A stretch of 64,000 bases of DNA from Pyrocephalus nanus. Lineage: Eukaryota > Chordata > Aves > Passeriformes > Tyrannidae. The notes beneath the pieces are model-generated. The model had not been told where the DNA came from, did no database searches, and saw only the letters and a list, made by a program, of their open reading frames with translations. Shown piece after piece: positions 53,097 to 64,000 of this stretch (position 1 is the stretch's first letter; each line of letters starts with the position of its first letter). The translations under genes were made by a program, and so were the position numbers. The stretch is from NCBI GenBank assembly GCA_038380795.1, contig CM076260.1, forward strand, positions 78,529,843 through 78,593,842. The letters are read 5' to 3'.

Positions 53097-56000
53097 ACAC
53101 AGACAGCAATAACAAGGTGATTAGCATCATTGAAGGGGTTTACAAATTCAGGTTGCACTTTCTGAAATTACTTAATGAAATAAATTCACTCCAGTTCCTC
53201 TTAAATCTTTCAGATTATCTCAATCAAGACACTGAGGTGTGTGAATAAGCAAGGATTGGTTTGGTCACTGTTGGGGTAAAGGTAGTGAGTTCTGACCTTG
53301 CACATGTGAATTAAAGGGACTTTTAATCTTGATGTTATCCCCTGTGGCACTAGGATTGCACAGGTCGCAGATTCATAGATGCAAATGACATATGATGTTA
53401 TCTTGGCCAACAAAAGATTTTTCCCACTTTGTGTTTTTCCTGTGCTTTGTTCATCTTTTGCAGTGTTCCTCCAGAGCCTCCTGCTTGTTGTAATAGACCT
53501 CACCAATGCCAGCTTTTCATTACATTCTCTCCCATAGACTAATTCTTTGCCCAAAGCAAAACCCTGGAAAAGTCTGGGGACTGAAAAGATCTAAAATTAA
53601 ATCCCTGCAGAGAAACTGCTTTTGCTCTTTTGCAGCGAAATAAAATACAAACATATCTTTTGCCAGAAACAAAGGACCCTATTCCACAGAGAAATGAGAG
53701 TATGACAGTGCTCTGTCCCTCTCCAAGGGGATATGAGAGGGCTGGATGCAGTTCCAGACTGTGAAAGACCCGGGCAAGGAAAATAAAGTGACTGTGCCTT
53801 GCTCTCTGCTCCCTCATTAGGCACTGAGGGGAGCGTTGAGGTTGAGATTGGCCTGTTTTTTCATTTGGCTTGAGAACTGCCTCTCAGAATATCTGCATTT
53901 TTTGACAGGAAATACCTGAGAAGCCAAAAGAAAGCATCCCTCCTTTCCCTCCTGGAGCTCTGGAACCATGGCTGAAAAGCATCAGTGTATGTGGTCACAG
54001 CCACTGGAGTCACCTGCTGCCATTTCAGCACCCCGCAAGGGGAACACCAGGGTAGGCTGTGTAACGTGGCAGCGGCTGCACGCAATGCTGCAGCTCTGCT
54101 GCACGGACACAGAATATTCCAGAGCGTGGTGTGGCGTAGCACGGTGAGTTCGTCTGCTCCGTGTGTGCCGGTAATGGGAAGCAGAGGTGGGCAGGACCTG
54201 GCTCCTGTCAGCAGTTTTTTGTCTGTGCCACATAGTGGGGGATTAGACTGGGGTGGGCACCTTGGAACGGCACCTGGCTGGCCCCAGCAGCACTGTATGG
54301 GAGTGAGAGAGAGCTATCAGGGCTAGGGTTTGTAATGTGCACTTTTTCCCCAGCAGTGGTAATCAGCCCTACCCCAGGAAAGAGTTAGTTTGCCTCCTAA
54401 ATCCACAGGTTTAATATTCTGAGTGTGTTTGTAGTAGAGCTGAAGCACTAGATCATTTATGGCAGAAGATACTTTCAGGGACATTGCAGACTTTTATTTG
54501 CACTAATCTGTGCAAGAGGTGAGCATTGCATTACCTAAAAATACCAAATCTCTTGAATTGGACTGTGCAGGCTTCTGATACTAAGGTACTGTGGCTGAAT
54601 TGACTTCTGATGTTGCTGACTTTGCTTTCTTCATTTTGCCAGTGCAATGACTTTCACCTGATGCTACAGGTACAAAGTAATTCTCGTTAACTGTATGTTT
54701 ACTCCTGCTGGCAACACCAGCAAATTTGAGGAAAAGAGTTTTACTAATTATGTGTAAGTCTAGAACAGCTGTCAGAAAATTGGTACCTCTTGCTATGGCA
54801 AGATGAGGAGAGATTGAAATGAGATGAAACTCTTTGTCTAGTTTTAGGGTAAAGCGAAGTATGTAAGAATATCTTTGTGCCATCTGGGAGTACCTGAACA
54901 CTTTAGCATGATAAATGGCTCTGCTTGTATTGGCGATGACATCTTGGTAATTCTTATATGCACTGCTGCTGCAACAAATGTTGTTTATTTTTCTGATGGT
55001 GCCATTTTACAGTTCCTTTTTCCAGTTTTTTGTGTTTTTTTTTTTTTTTTTATTTGAAAGAAGAGACAATTTCTTGAAGTATTCTTGGGAGAGACTAAAA
55101 GAGCAGTAAAAGCCTGTTCTCTGCTTCCATCTGTCTAATTATAGTCAGATCTCTAATGACTGGTACCATGAGATCTAGTAAATTTTGTTGGGGTTCTTCT
55201 CTCATGCTTTTTATGACCTAATGTAGCCCAGAACTAGCACAGACACATAAATTAAAGGATGTGCTGTGAATTTATTCAGACTTTTGTTCATGGAGTACTC
55301 TACTGATGGAGATCCCTGACGTGAGCTGTTGCTCCTTTGAGCAATGACAGTACTGATCTTTGGTAATCTCTTGTTATTCTTCAGAGCAAACAATTCCTGA
55401 TCTAGCAGGATAGTATACAGTCTCACTGGGGCTTGCAGTTGCTATGCACACTGTTTAGGTCATTTGGGCAACTGGGACTTGATTTTAATTGACTGATGCT
55501 CTAAAGATCTTTGGCATGACCTCAGAGCTGAGCTAAAGTGTTAAAATGGTTATTTTGGCTAATAAATTGCTAGCTATGAGGTCAGACAGGCCTACTTATG
55601 GGCACGATGCCTATGAAATCAGGAAGCCTGTATGCAGTTCTGAGAAAAATGTCACTAACTGAGACAAAGAGAGGGATATTAATTTTATGTGGAGTTTACC
55701 AGTTGTTTCAAATTATGTTACCAGGTACCTTTGCTGCAGGAGGAGAGGGTTCTGCCTCTGGAGGGAGCCATTACTGACGTGCACTTCTCCAGCCACTGAT
55801 TCAAAGGAACTGTGTCTAATAGAGCTCTGAGTATTTGACAGCACAAATTAGTCTTTTGGTGGTTGGCCAGACTGCAGCCGTATCTCTTGGGGCCCTTTGC
55901 CATGATATGTGGTGACTCTTCAGGACCCATCCAGAACTGCACTGTAATACCTGACTCTGGCAATGAAACCTTTCTGGTCCTTGCAAAGAATTTCCTTTGT

Positions 56001-59000
56001 TGTTTGTAAACTTGTACGGGTCCTGTGAAAATGCTAATTTATGTCAGGACTGATCTATGCACTTCCTTCTCCAGGTCTTGGCTTTGTTACAGAATTTGCT
56101 TTATTCTGAAGGAAGCTTTTGTGTACAACAGGTGCACAGTATCAAGTGGGGAGAAGACCAAGAAGGACCACTTGGGCAGTATCTTCAGTTAATGCTTCTG
56201 ACTTGCAGATGGGAGCTCCTGATTCTCTCATTAATTTCTTTGCTATTAATATCATTCCCATTCAATTCCTGTACACATTCCAGAAGCCATAATGGTAGTA
56301 AACCCCTCTCCCCCATTATTGATCTAATGAAATGCTAACAGGCTAACAAAACTTGGTGGAATTGCAAATAAGCAGTTTTATAGAGTATATAAAAAAAACT
56401 TGTGACAGCTGATTTTTTTGTTTCTTTCTTATAAAAATGGCAATGGAACAAGTTCCAGCTTGTTTGAACTTCTAGTCCTGGCATTTATTATTAACATTAT
56501 GTATCTGGTCACAGTGTGCCAAAGGCAGCAATGTGCATTCCTGGCAATATGCACTTTAAGTACTAAAGTTCATAATTTTACCATTTTTTCCTTTTTTTTT
56601 TTTTTTTTTTTTAAATAATTCTGATATATTTTTTACCTTAGGTTCACAGGTAAACCAGACCATTTAAAAACAGTTTCCTGTAAAGCATGCTTTTTAGTTG
56701 CTGTTCTGAATCTTCAGTTTGGCTATTTACACGTAAATAAGCCACAGTCTTCAAAGGGTTTCATCCTTACCAAGATTTTAAGTGTCTACTTCATCTTTTG
56801 TTGTATTGCAGACACGGTTATAGTCAAAATAGAAAAGTAGTTGTCTCTTATTGCCTGTTTCTTACTTGGCTCATTCCATAAAACATTTGAATTAAAGAGC
56901 TTTTGGGATCCTTAGAGAAGTATCTTAGAGAAGGCTTAGGAATTCTCAGTATATTAGGACTGAAACCTACTGGCAGAGTGAATACCTAGAAGTCTTTGCT
57001 GAAGTCTGCCAGAGCAGCATTGCTGGGGTTGGAGCTGCAGCTGTCAGTTCATTAGCCAAAATGTTACTGCTTCTAATCTGTGGGTGTGGAGCTTTATCTT
57101 GCGGTGTTTAGTCCCATGCTGCTGTTTCTGTGATGACTCCCAGTATGGGAATTCTCCAAGAAGAGGGTTTGAAGAAACCTCCATCTTTCTAAAACTTGCC
57201 AGGAGATCAGACAGACTGAGGCTAGGAATTTTCAAGATACAACTTTTTCCTCTGAGCTTGTTATTTTTTTCCCCACTTTCTTGCTTGTGTTAGGCTGCCA
57301 TACCCTTTGCACTTATGGTGCAGTGGAGCTTATTTTCTTGGATTTCTCTTTCACTAAAGTGTAACATGTTTTTTGCCCTGTATCATACAGGTTTCTTAGT
57401 TGTGTTAGTGACTTATCAAGGGGAAGAAGGATGTGTGTCAAATACCTCCCTCTATATAGAAAACATTGTGGAGCCATTAATTCTGACAAGGCATTGTAAA
57501 AGCCTGAGAAACAGATAAATTTCACACTTCAGTGTGAAAACTGACTTCTGCTGTACAGACTTAGGTCAGAGTGTAGATCAGTGATGGGATACAGACTTTT
57601 ACTCTTTTACACCATTTCCTTGCAAGTGCAGAACTGAAGAGGTCAGATTGCAGAATTCTGTCTATTTTAGGTGTCCCATGACATGGCTGAATCCCTCGTA
57701 TTGAGTTAGAACAATCTTTTTCTCCAAGTCAGGTGATCAAGAACATCATATTTTTAAAAGATCATTCTACCGAAAGTTTGATACTTAAAAGTTGGGGACC
57801 AGACTTTCTAGGATGTTACGGTAGCCACGTCTTGGAATGCTATTTTGATTGCCTATTTATTTTATTTTTTTTAAAGCTGATTTCACATTCTTTCCCATCT
57901 CTGTTTTCTCTGCTTGTAGATCAGAAGACATTTTTGTAAAACTGAAGGTGTTCAAGAGTGTATTCTTGGACTGAAAATAGCTGTATGTAGACTTTGCTGC
58001 TTTACTTACTTGTCTGTAAAGTATTTGCTGGGCCACTAATATAACCTTGGTACATTTAGAAAGCGCCATCCCTGAGGTTTTGAGTATTTGCAACTCTCTA
58101 AATACTTTATCAATATGAAATGACTGTGCTGATCCTTCAGTGCCTTATGGGATTATCCCATTTATTTAAATGGCACTTTTGGTTAGAAATGAACTTGTAT
58201 GATCAGATCCTTAACTTCTCGGTTTGGCCCTGCAGATGTTCTTGGACTACTGTTATGATAGTCCTACATGAGCTGAGATGCTTTAAGCATTTATAAGACT
58301 TTAAAATGAGCTTACTAAGCTGGTTCTGCTACAGAAGACATGACCTTTCTGGTAGCTCATAAAATCCTTGGAGATGTGCTAGCATGCTGTTGGCAGGCTG
58401 AACTTAGTCTTTGGGAGTATTATATTACACCAGCAGTAAAATCCATCTAAGGGCTTACTGCCATACTGGCTCAATACTGGCTATATTCATAAAGAGAATA
58501 CAGGGTAAGGACTGGAACATGACTCTTTGCTACTGCACCAAGATTTGTCGTTTCATCTTTGCATTATCTAGTGTATACGTCTTGAATTTTAAACTGCAGC
58601 TGAAGGAGATTGTGAAGGGGCTGAAGAAGGCCATCCTTTCTCTGTCTCAAAATAGTACTTTGTTCAAAAGAGAATGTTGAGACACAGGAGCTCTGCAAAG
58701 TGGGTTATTGCTGTTCAGTAACTCCTGTGCACTCTTTCAGACTTTCTGTTTATCATACTGAGGGCACTGTTTCACCACTGGTTGTCAGACAGTAAGGATA
58801 AAGTGATTTGGAAGCTTTATTGTAATGAGCCAAACACCTGTTCTGAATATTCTTCTCCTGTCTGTAATACAGTTCCAAAACCTGGGCTACATTTAGCAGA
58901 ATTCTCTAAGTGTACTGGAGTATTGTGTTGGGCCAAAAACTATATGCTGTTCAGGAGTTATTTAACCAGGGACAGTGTGTCTCAGCACATTAGCATGCTA

Positions 59001-59024
59001 TGCACTTCAGCTGCTTTAAAGAGT
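53097..59024. other. 6 kb intergenic interval, no gene seen
   Basis: AT-rich sequence with T-tracts at about 55035-55050 and 56591-56612. There is a mildly GC-richer patch at 53980-54330 with frames on both strands. No recognisable exon or repeat. Confidence 0.4.
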
Positions 59025-59029
59025 GTACT

Positions 59030-59629
59030 TGTGCTGGTTTTGGCCAGGATAGAGTTAATTTTCTTCCCAGTGGCTATTATGGGGCTGTGTTTTGGATTTG
59101 TGCTGAACACAGAGATGATAATATAGAGATGTTTTTGTCATAGCTGAGCAGGGCTTACACAGAGCCAAGGCCTTTTCTGCTTTTCATTCTGCCACACTGG
59201 TAAGGAAGCTGGGGGTGCATGAGAAGTTGGGAGGGGACACAGCCAGGACAGGTGTCCCAAACTGGCCAAAGGGATATTCCATACCATGTGACATCATGTT
59301 CAGTATATAAAGTGGGGGGAAGAAGAAGGAAGAGGGGGGGATATTTTGAGTGATGGCATTTGTCTTCCCAAGTAAGCGTTACGTGTGGTGGGGTCCTGCT
59401 CTCCTGGAGATGGCTGAACACCTACCTGCCCGTAGGAAGCAGTGAATCAGTTCCTTGTTTTTCTCTGCTTGTGTGCATGGCTTTTGCTTTTCCTATTAAA
59501 CTCTCTTTATCTCAACCCACTAGTTTTCTGGCTTTTACCCTTCCAGTTCTCTCTCCCTGATTGCGCTGGTATGGGAGTGAGTGAGCAGCTGTGTGGGGCT
59601 TGGTTGCTGGCTGGAGCTAAACCATGACA
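59030..59629 (+). mobile_element. 600-bp solo LTR (avian endogenous retrovirus, ERVL-type)
   Basis: The element begins TGTGCTGGTTTTGGCCAGGA and ends GGAGCTAAACCATGACA, with standard TG/CA ends. It is flanked by the perfect 5-bp direct repeat GTACT (59025-59029 and 59630-59634). A TATA box (TATATAAA, 59304-59311) and an ATTAAA poly(A) signal (59495-59500) are in LTR order on the plus strand. No gag, pol or env sequence adjoins it, so it is a recombined solo LTR. The 5-bp duplication and sequence fit the ERVL-type LTRs widespread in bird genomes. Confidence 0.9.
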
Positions 59630-59634
59630 GTACT

Positions 59635-61509
59635 GTTAAGAAACCAGTATGTGAAATTAAATGGCTTTTTTATTTTTTTTACTGTTTTACTTAACACCAA
59701 AGATGTTAGCAAAGTCTAAGAGCATACCACAGCTGATTTGCTTTTGCTCTTACAAGGTTACATGTGCTGTCACTTGCTGGGCTCTTTCAGTGCAGTGTAC
59801 TGCTTGAATACATGTGGCACTCAGTGAGAAATGAATATTGGTACTCAAAACCAAATCAGAGATTAGGAAAAGGCTCTCTTTTTGTAGGGAACCGCAAAAC
59901 TCTGATTTGGAGATGTCAACGTCTTTGGCATCAGTGCTGCTTTGGAGGTGGGGATCAAGTCTGAAAAGGATGTATCCTATTAAAAAACAGTTTTGTAAGT
60001 AAGTATCATATGTTTTATTTGAAATGTGGCCTGTGTAGGAGTAGGCAGTCTAATAAAAAGCAGTTGTTCGTTTTATATTAGTGCATATGATCTGAATGGA
60101 GAGGACCCATCCATGTCCCCATCACCATCTCGTTCCAATGGAGCACAAACCCCATTGGATGCAATCAAAGGCAAGAAATAGGATAAATCCTCTCCTTTTC
60201 AGTGAATCAGTCCAGTGACAGTGGCCTGCACTGTAGCTGTGACACTGCAGCTGGTTTCTTTTCAGCTACTGGGATTGAATTCTTTTTGTCTTCTCGTGGA
60301 ACGCATCTAAACATTCCCATGCATATCTCTCTAGAGAGAATGCGTATTTGGAAAGGAAATCTAATATGAAAATAAATGTCAGCAGCTGAATTTAAATTTT
60401 GTGTGTTTTGCAAACTAACTTTTGTGATACAGTGCACAGTAAGCAATTAAAGTTGCTCATTGTCTGTAAACAGGATTATGATTTTGTTTCCTACTTCATG
60501 TGATCATGTGATTGTTATGAAGCCACATATATGAAAAGAATATTGAGTTCCTAGATGTATATATCTATATATATATATGAAGTGTATACTTCATTTTCTG
60601 TGAAAATGGGAACTAAAGCAATAGGTACAATAATTGTCTTGCAAAAAGCATGAGAAATGTGAAAGTGAAGTGCTCTGATAGAATAAAATGGGGACATAAG
60701 TAATTTTGGAATTCAGGTAAATCTTCTCTTCATGGGAACTGATTCTTTCTCCTTGTTCTGAACTCATCACTCCAGTTGCACCTGAAATCTGTTCAGGTGT
60801 TGTATGTGAAACAGTGTGGGTCAAAGTGCAGCAGCTATTGTTTACCTCGCTGTGTCCTGTGCAGTCAAAAGCTGCTTTTCTGGTACAACATATGAAACAG
60901 CTCTTAGAAAAGCATATGCTACTAAGACCAGTGCTTATCTCAGGAGATTTAGCTTTCTCTCATCTCCTGTCAGTCTTGACTTTTTCTGTTTAAATGTTAT
61001 CTGCTGCAAAGTGTTCTCATTTTCAGACTAAGGGAACATAGGTCTCTCCTCACAGAGAAAATTACTTAGCAGTAGATCTGGTTAGAAGCTTTTTAGATGG
61101 AAATCAGAGGGGATTTGTTTAGGACTCCTGTAGTCTGAACAGAATGCGACAGCAGTCCCTGCAGCAGAAAATCACAATGGCCATGTTGGTCTTTTGAGAA
61201 ATGAGAAATCCAGGGAAGTGCCTGCTTTCCCAGATTCCACCTAGAATCTTAATTTGAATCAATCTACTAGAAAAGAGGATCATATTGCGGAAGTCATAGT
61301 GAGCTGGTACCAGTGTCAGTGCTGCTCAGACCCCGCAGAGCCTTAGATGGAGGCACCAGGTAGTCTGTCAGTGTTGCCTGGTTTGCCTTTGGTGTGTGCA
61401 TGTAGAGAAAACTGGGAGACAGGGTACCAGGAGCTAGACACTAGGGGCTGGTATCTATGATTTAGTGCTCATAGAAATAAACACTGACAGAGAAAGACCA
61501 GAACAGGAA
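59635..61509. other. Intergenic, with one exon-like frame
   Basis: AT-rich sequence. The only notable coding-like segment is 60082-60181, listed separately. An (AT)n-rich stretch lies at about 60555-60580. Confidence 0.4.
60082..60181 (+). CDS. Possible terminal exon or retroposed fragment, unrecognised
   Basis: After a TTTTATATTAG acceptor-like sequence, a plus-strand frame reads AYDLNGEDPSMSPSPSRSNG and then AQTPLDAIKGKK before a TAG stop at 60179-60181. The Ser-Pro repeats (SMSPSPSRS) and the polar, disordered composition look like the tail of a regulatory protein rather than random AT-rich DNA. I do not recognise the protein and see no upstream exon, so it could be a pseudogene piece or chance. 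Confidence 0.25.
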
Positions 61510-62620
61510 GAGCATTATGTACTGAAACGAGAGTCTTTATTTCAGTGCAGTACAAAGAAATGGGAGTTATTTGCTTTGAATGAAAGCACTGAAACTAAAA
61601 AATTAAGCAGATAAAATACATTTGTGTAGTATTAAGAACCCTTGGATATCAAAGCAGTGAAAAATTATAGCTATGATGCTGCAGCATTAAAAGAAATATT
61701 TACATAGCTTTAAACTAATGCATTACTACCTTGATTTAGTGTTGTATCATTGCTAGCTTAGTTTCCAGCAGTATCAGATGATACCACTGACAGTTCTGTC
61801 TTAGCCATCAATCTTTCAGCCAGTGATTTTCTTACATTTAAAATGCATTGGTACAGAAGCAACACTCTGTACCAAGCCAACTCTCCAAAACCTCAGCAAA
61901 ATCAGTCAGCCTCTTTTTTGTTTCTTCCAAAAGAACAAATTCGATCAATTTTGTTAATTACACTGAACTTTGGTTGCGTATAATAACACTGTAAACAGTG
62001 GGCCCAGTTCACAGTCAAGTAACATGAACTCTTCGTATTAAAGTCATGAGAAAGTCTTGTTTAAATAAAAAAAAAAGGTTGCTACATTGTCATCCTGCAG
62101 CACCAAACACAATTCTTTTTCAAGAATAGTCTTTATCAATTACAGCACTGTTTTTCAGCTTGAATCAGGACAGGTCATCTGTTTTCCTAGTAAATGTAGA
62201 TGATTTACATTTTCAAAGGTATCAAAATATACTGACATAGTGGTTTGCAGCAGGGTCAATAGCCCCATTTACAGACTCAGTTTTTTTGATTTTTTAATAA
62301 ATAAACATTAATTACACAGGTATTGCTGTGAACCAAGCCCATTGTCTAAAGGAAGCACATTTCTTGCCAAATTAAAAGTCTTTACATATGAACATGTTTT
62401 TATAATGGGTTTGAATAGCTGCTGTATAAATTATTGAAATAATGTGTCTTCCTGCTTGCACTTTGTACCAACACAAAAAAATGAATAAACATGCAGTAAA
62501 ATGTAGCAACGTTTAGAAAATAATGTGTAAAAAAAACATTCAGTATCTTATATTAAAGCATTTACACTGCATAGGCATTCATATAAGGATATAGTATAAT
62601 AAAACTTATCAAATATACAA
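61510..62620 (-). other. 3'-UTR-like AT-rich segment, possibly of PLD5
   Basis: On the minus strand an AATAAA lies at about 61538-61543, followed leftward by a drop in AT content. The sequence to the right is AT-rich with no open frame, as in a long 3' UTR. In human, PLD5 is the next gene beyond MAP1LC3C on this side and lies on the same strand, so its 3' end is expected here or further right. No PLD5 coding exon was recognised, so this is inference. Confidence 0.2.
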
Positions 62621-63907
62621 GCATGCAGCAGTTGCCTTATATTCACAGTTCTAGAAATGACCACACATTGATTTCCTCAAATATAAATTGGATTATCCAA
62701 AATAGATTTTGCAGCCACTCTCCTTTGCAGTGGCAAACTATGTTCCTGTGTGCATTGCAGATACTGACCTATATAACAGGCCTAAGCTATGCTGCTGTAT
62801 TGTACATATCTGTGATAAATACTGTGTTTTGGAATAGGAAGGATAATGAGAAGTTATCCACACTTCTCATAGCAGAACTTGGAGACTACACAGTGCTTGA
62901 ATTGAACAAAATATATAAGCATATTAATTGTATTCTCCTTAGAGAGTAACACTGTAACCTTGCCACATATCTAGCTACTGCATAAGCTGGCCATGCAGTT
63001 TTCAAAATAAGTTTAGACAGATTTTTTTTCTATTTGATATTTATTCCATCAGAAGAGGTATAGTAGTAAACTTATATAGTACATACCCTTTTTGCTCTGC
63101 AAACTTTACAAGGAACTCCTGCTACTTTTAAATTGTGTAGGAAAATACAATGCAGTGCCAAAGTCACAGTCAGAGATTTAAAATTTGTTTGCAGAGAGAT
63201 CTTCTTTCTTCATTTGCTCTTTTGAAAGTGGTGGCGTTATATACAATGGTGAGCTTGGACCATTTTAACAATTACAAGATGACAGTTCCCAGATTAGACC
63301 CCCTGTGTGGCCAAATACCACCTGGAGGATAAAGTTGAGGTTATGTGGCTTGAAGTTGTCTGTGGTTTTGACCTGCTTGTTATTGCCTAACTTGGCAGGT
63401 TAACCTGGCACGTGACTCCAGGACAACAGCAAACAAAATACCTGGAGGCAAGGCTTGTGTTAGTTGTGCAAGGTTTGCAAAATTGAGCTCCTGATACAGG
63501 TTTTGGATGTGCCAAGGTGAAATCGGATTGAGGAGTTTGACTTCAAACCCTTTCCCCATCCAGGTGTTTTTCCAGTAGTGCTTGCATTCTGCTTTTGCCC
63601 TGACTTCCCTTGTCTTCATGCACAGTAATTTGTGTGTCTTTCAACATTGTGTGCATGCACTTTCTTCTTCTGAGCACTTCAGGTAAAGCTAGTGGAAGTA
63701 ACCTTGTAGGATGTTACAGCACCAACAATGCAAGTTGCAGGGATTCATCCCTGTCTACAGAGCAGCAAGGGATTCAGAAACAGCATGTAGGAAATAGCTT
63801 GAAAAAGAAGAAGACAGATGAGGAAGAGATGGCAGAAACATCTGTTAATGGAAAAGTGGAGCATGGAAAAGGAAGAGCATAGTGGGGCAGTGGTTGCTGT
63901 TCTCTCA

Positions 63908-63948
<41 letters not shown>

Positions 63949-64000
63949 GTATAGTCCTCTCTGGAATGTTTAATTCAGAGAGAAACATTGCCCTTTGTTT
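62621..64000. other. Intergenic or UTR, no gene recognised
   Basis: AT-rich sequence with short frames only. It ends with a long T/A tract at 63908-63947. Confidence 0.35.
63908..63947. repeat. T(14)A(26) tract
   Basis: A run of 14 T followed directly by 26 A; self-complementary over its centre. Confidence 0.9.

Overview
The window is vertebrate nuclear DNA, almost certainly from a bird. It has sparse, intron-split genes and many CR1 (chicken repeat 1) LINE fragments with the characteristic avian 3' end. It also has several retroviral LTR-like blocks of types common in bird genomes and one CpG island. There are no bacterial-type operons, ribosome binding sites, CRISPR arrays or recognisable tRNA/rRNA genes. 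Most of the 64 kb is intergenic or intronic AT-rich sequence.

Two genes can be read with confidence, both on the minus strand. MAP1LC3C, the LC3C autophagy modifier, occupies 15336-16931 in four coding exons that splice in frame to a 136-residue protein. It has a CpG-island promoter at about 16830-17240 and a likely poly(A) signal near 15021. At 32356-34272 lies a gene related to LRIF1, the HP1/SMCHD1-linked ligand-dependent nuclear receptor-interacting factor 1. It has one large coding exon and one smaller exon in matching phase. In human, LRIF1 and MAP1LC3C are on opposite arms of chromosome 1, so this looks like a second, diverged LRIF1 locus. It is the most interesting item in the window.

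Left of MAP1LC3C, at about 0.3-13.7 kb, several minus-strand open blocks bounded by splice-like signals look like exons of a gene I do not recognise. To the right, human synteny (EXO1 - MAP1LC3C - PLD5) predicts the 3' end of PLD5. No PLD5 coding exon was recognised, but 61.5-62.6 kb looks like a 3' UTR.

Repeats by region: two old, CR1/L3-like minus-strand relics at 2.1-2.8 and 4.5-5.1 kb; younger CR1 3' ends at 17.8, 37.3, 40.6 and 52.6-53.1 kb; a related pair of LTR-like copies at 34.7 and 48.7 kb; minus-oriented LTR-like blocks at 41.2-42.7 and 50.4-51.0 kb; and a clean 600-bp solo LTR at 59030-59629 with TG/CA ends and a 5-bp target duplication. Two GC-rich patches (39.3-40.6 and 44.4-45.0 kb) carry open frames on both strands but no recognisable protein. 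All calls come from reading the sequence by eye; family assignments rest on remembered family features, not on a search.
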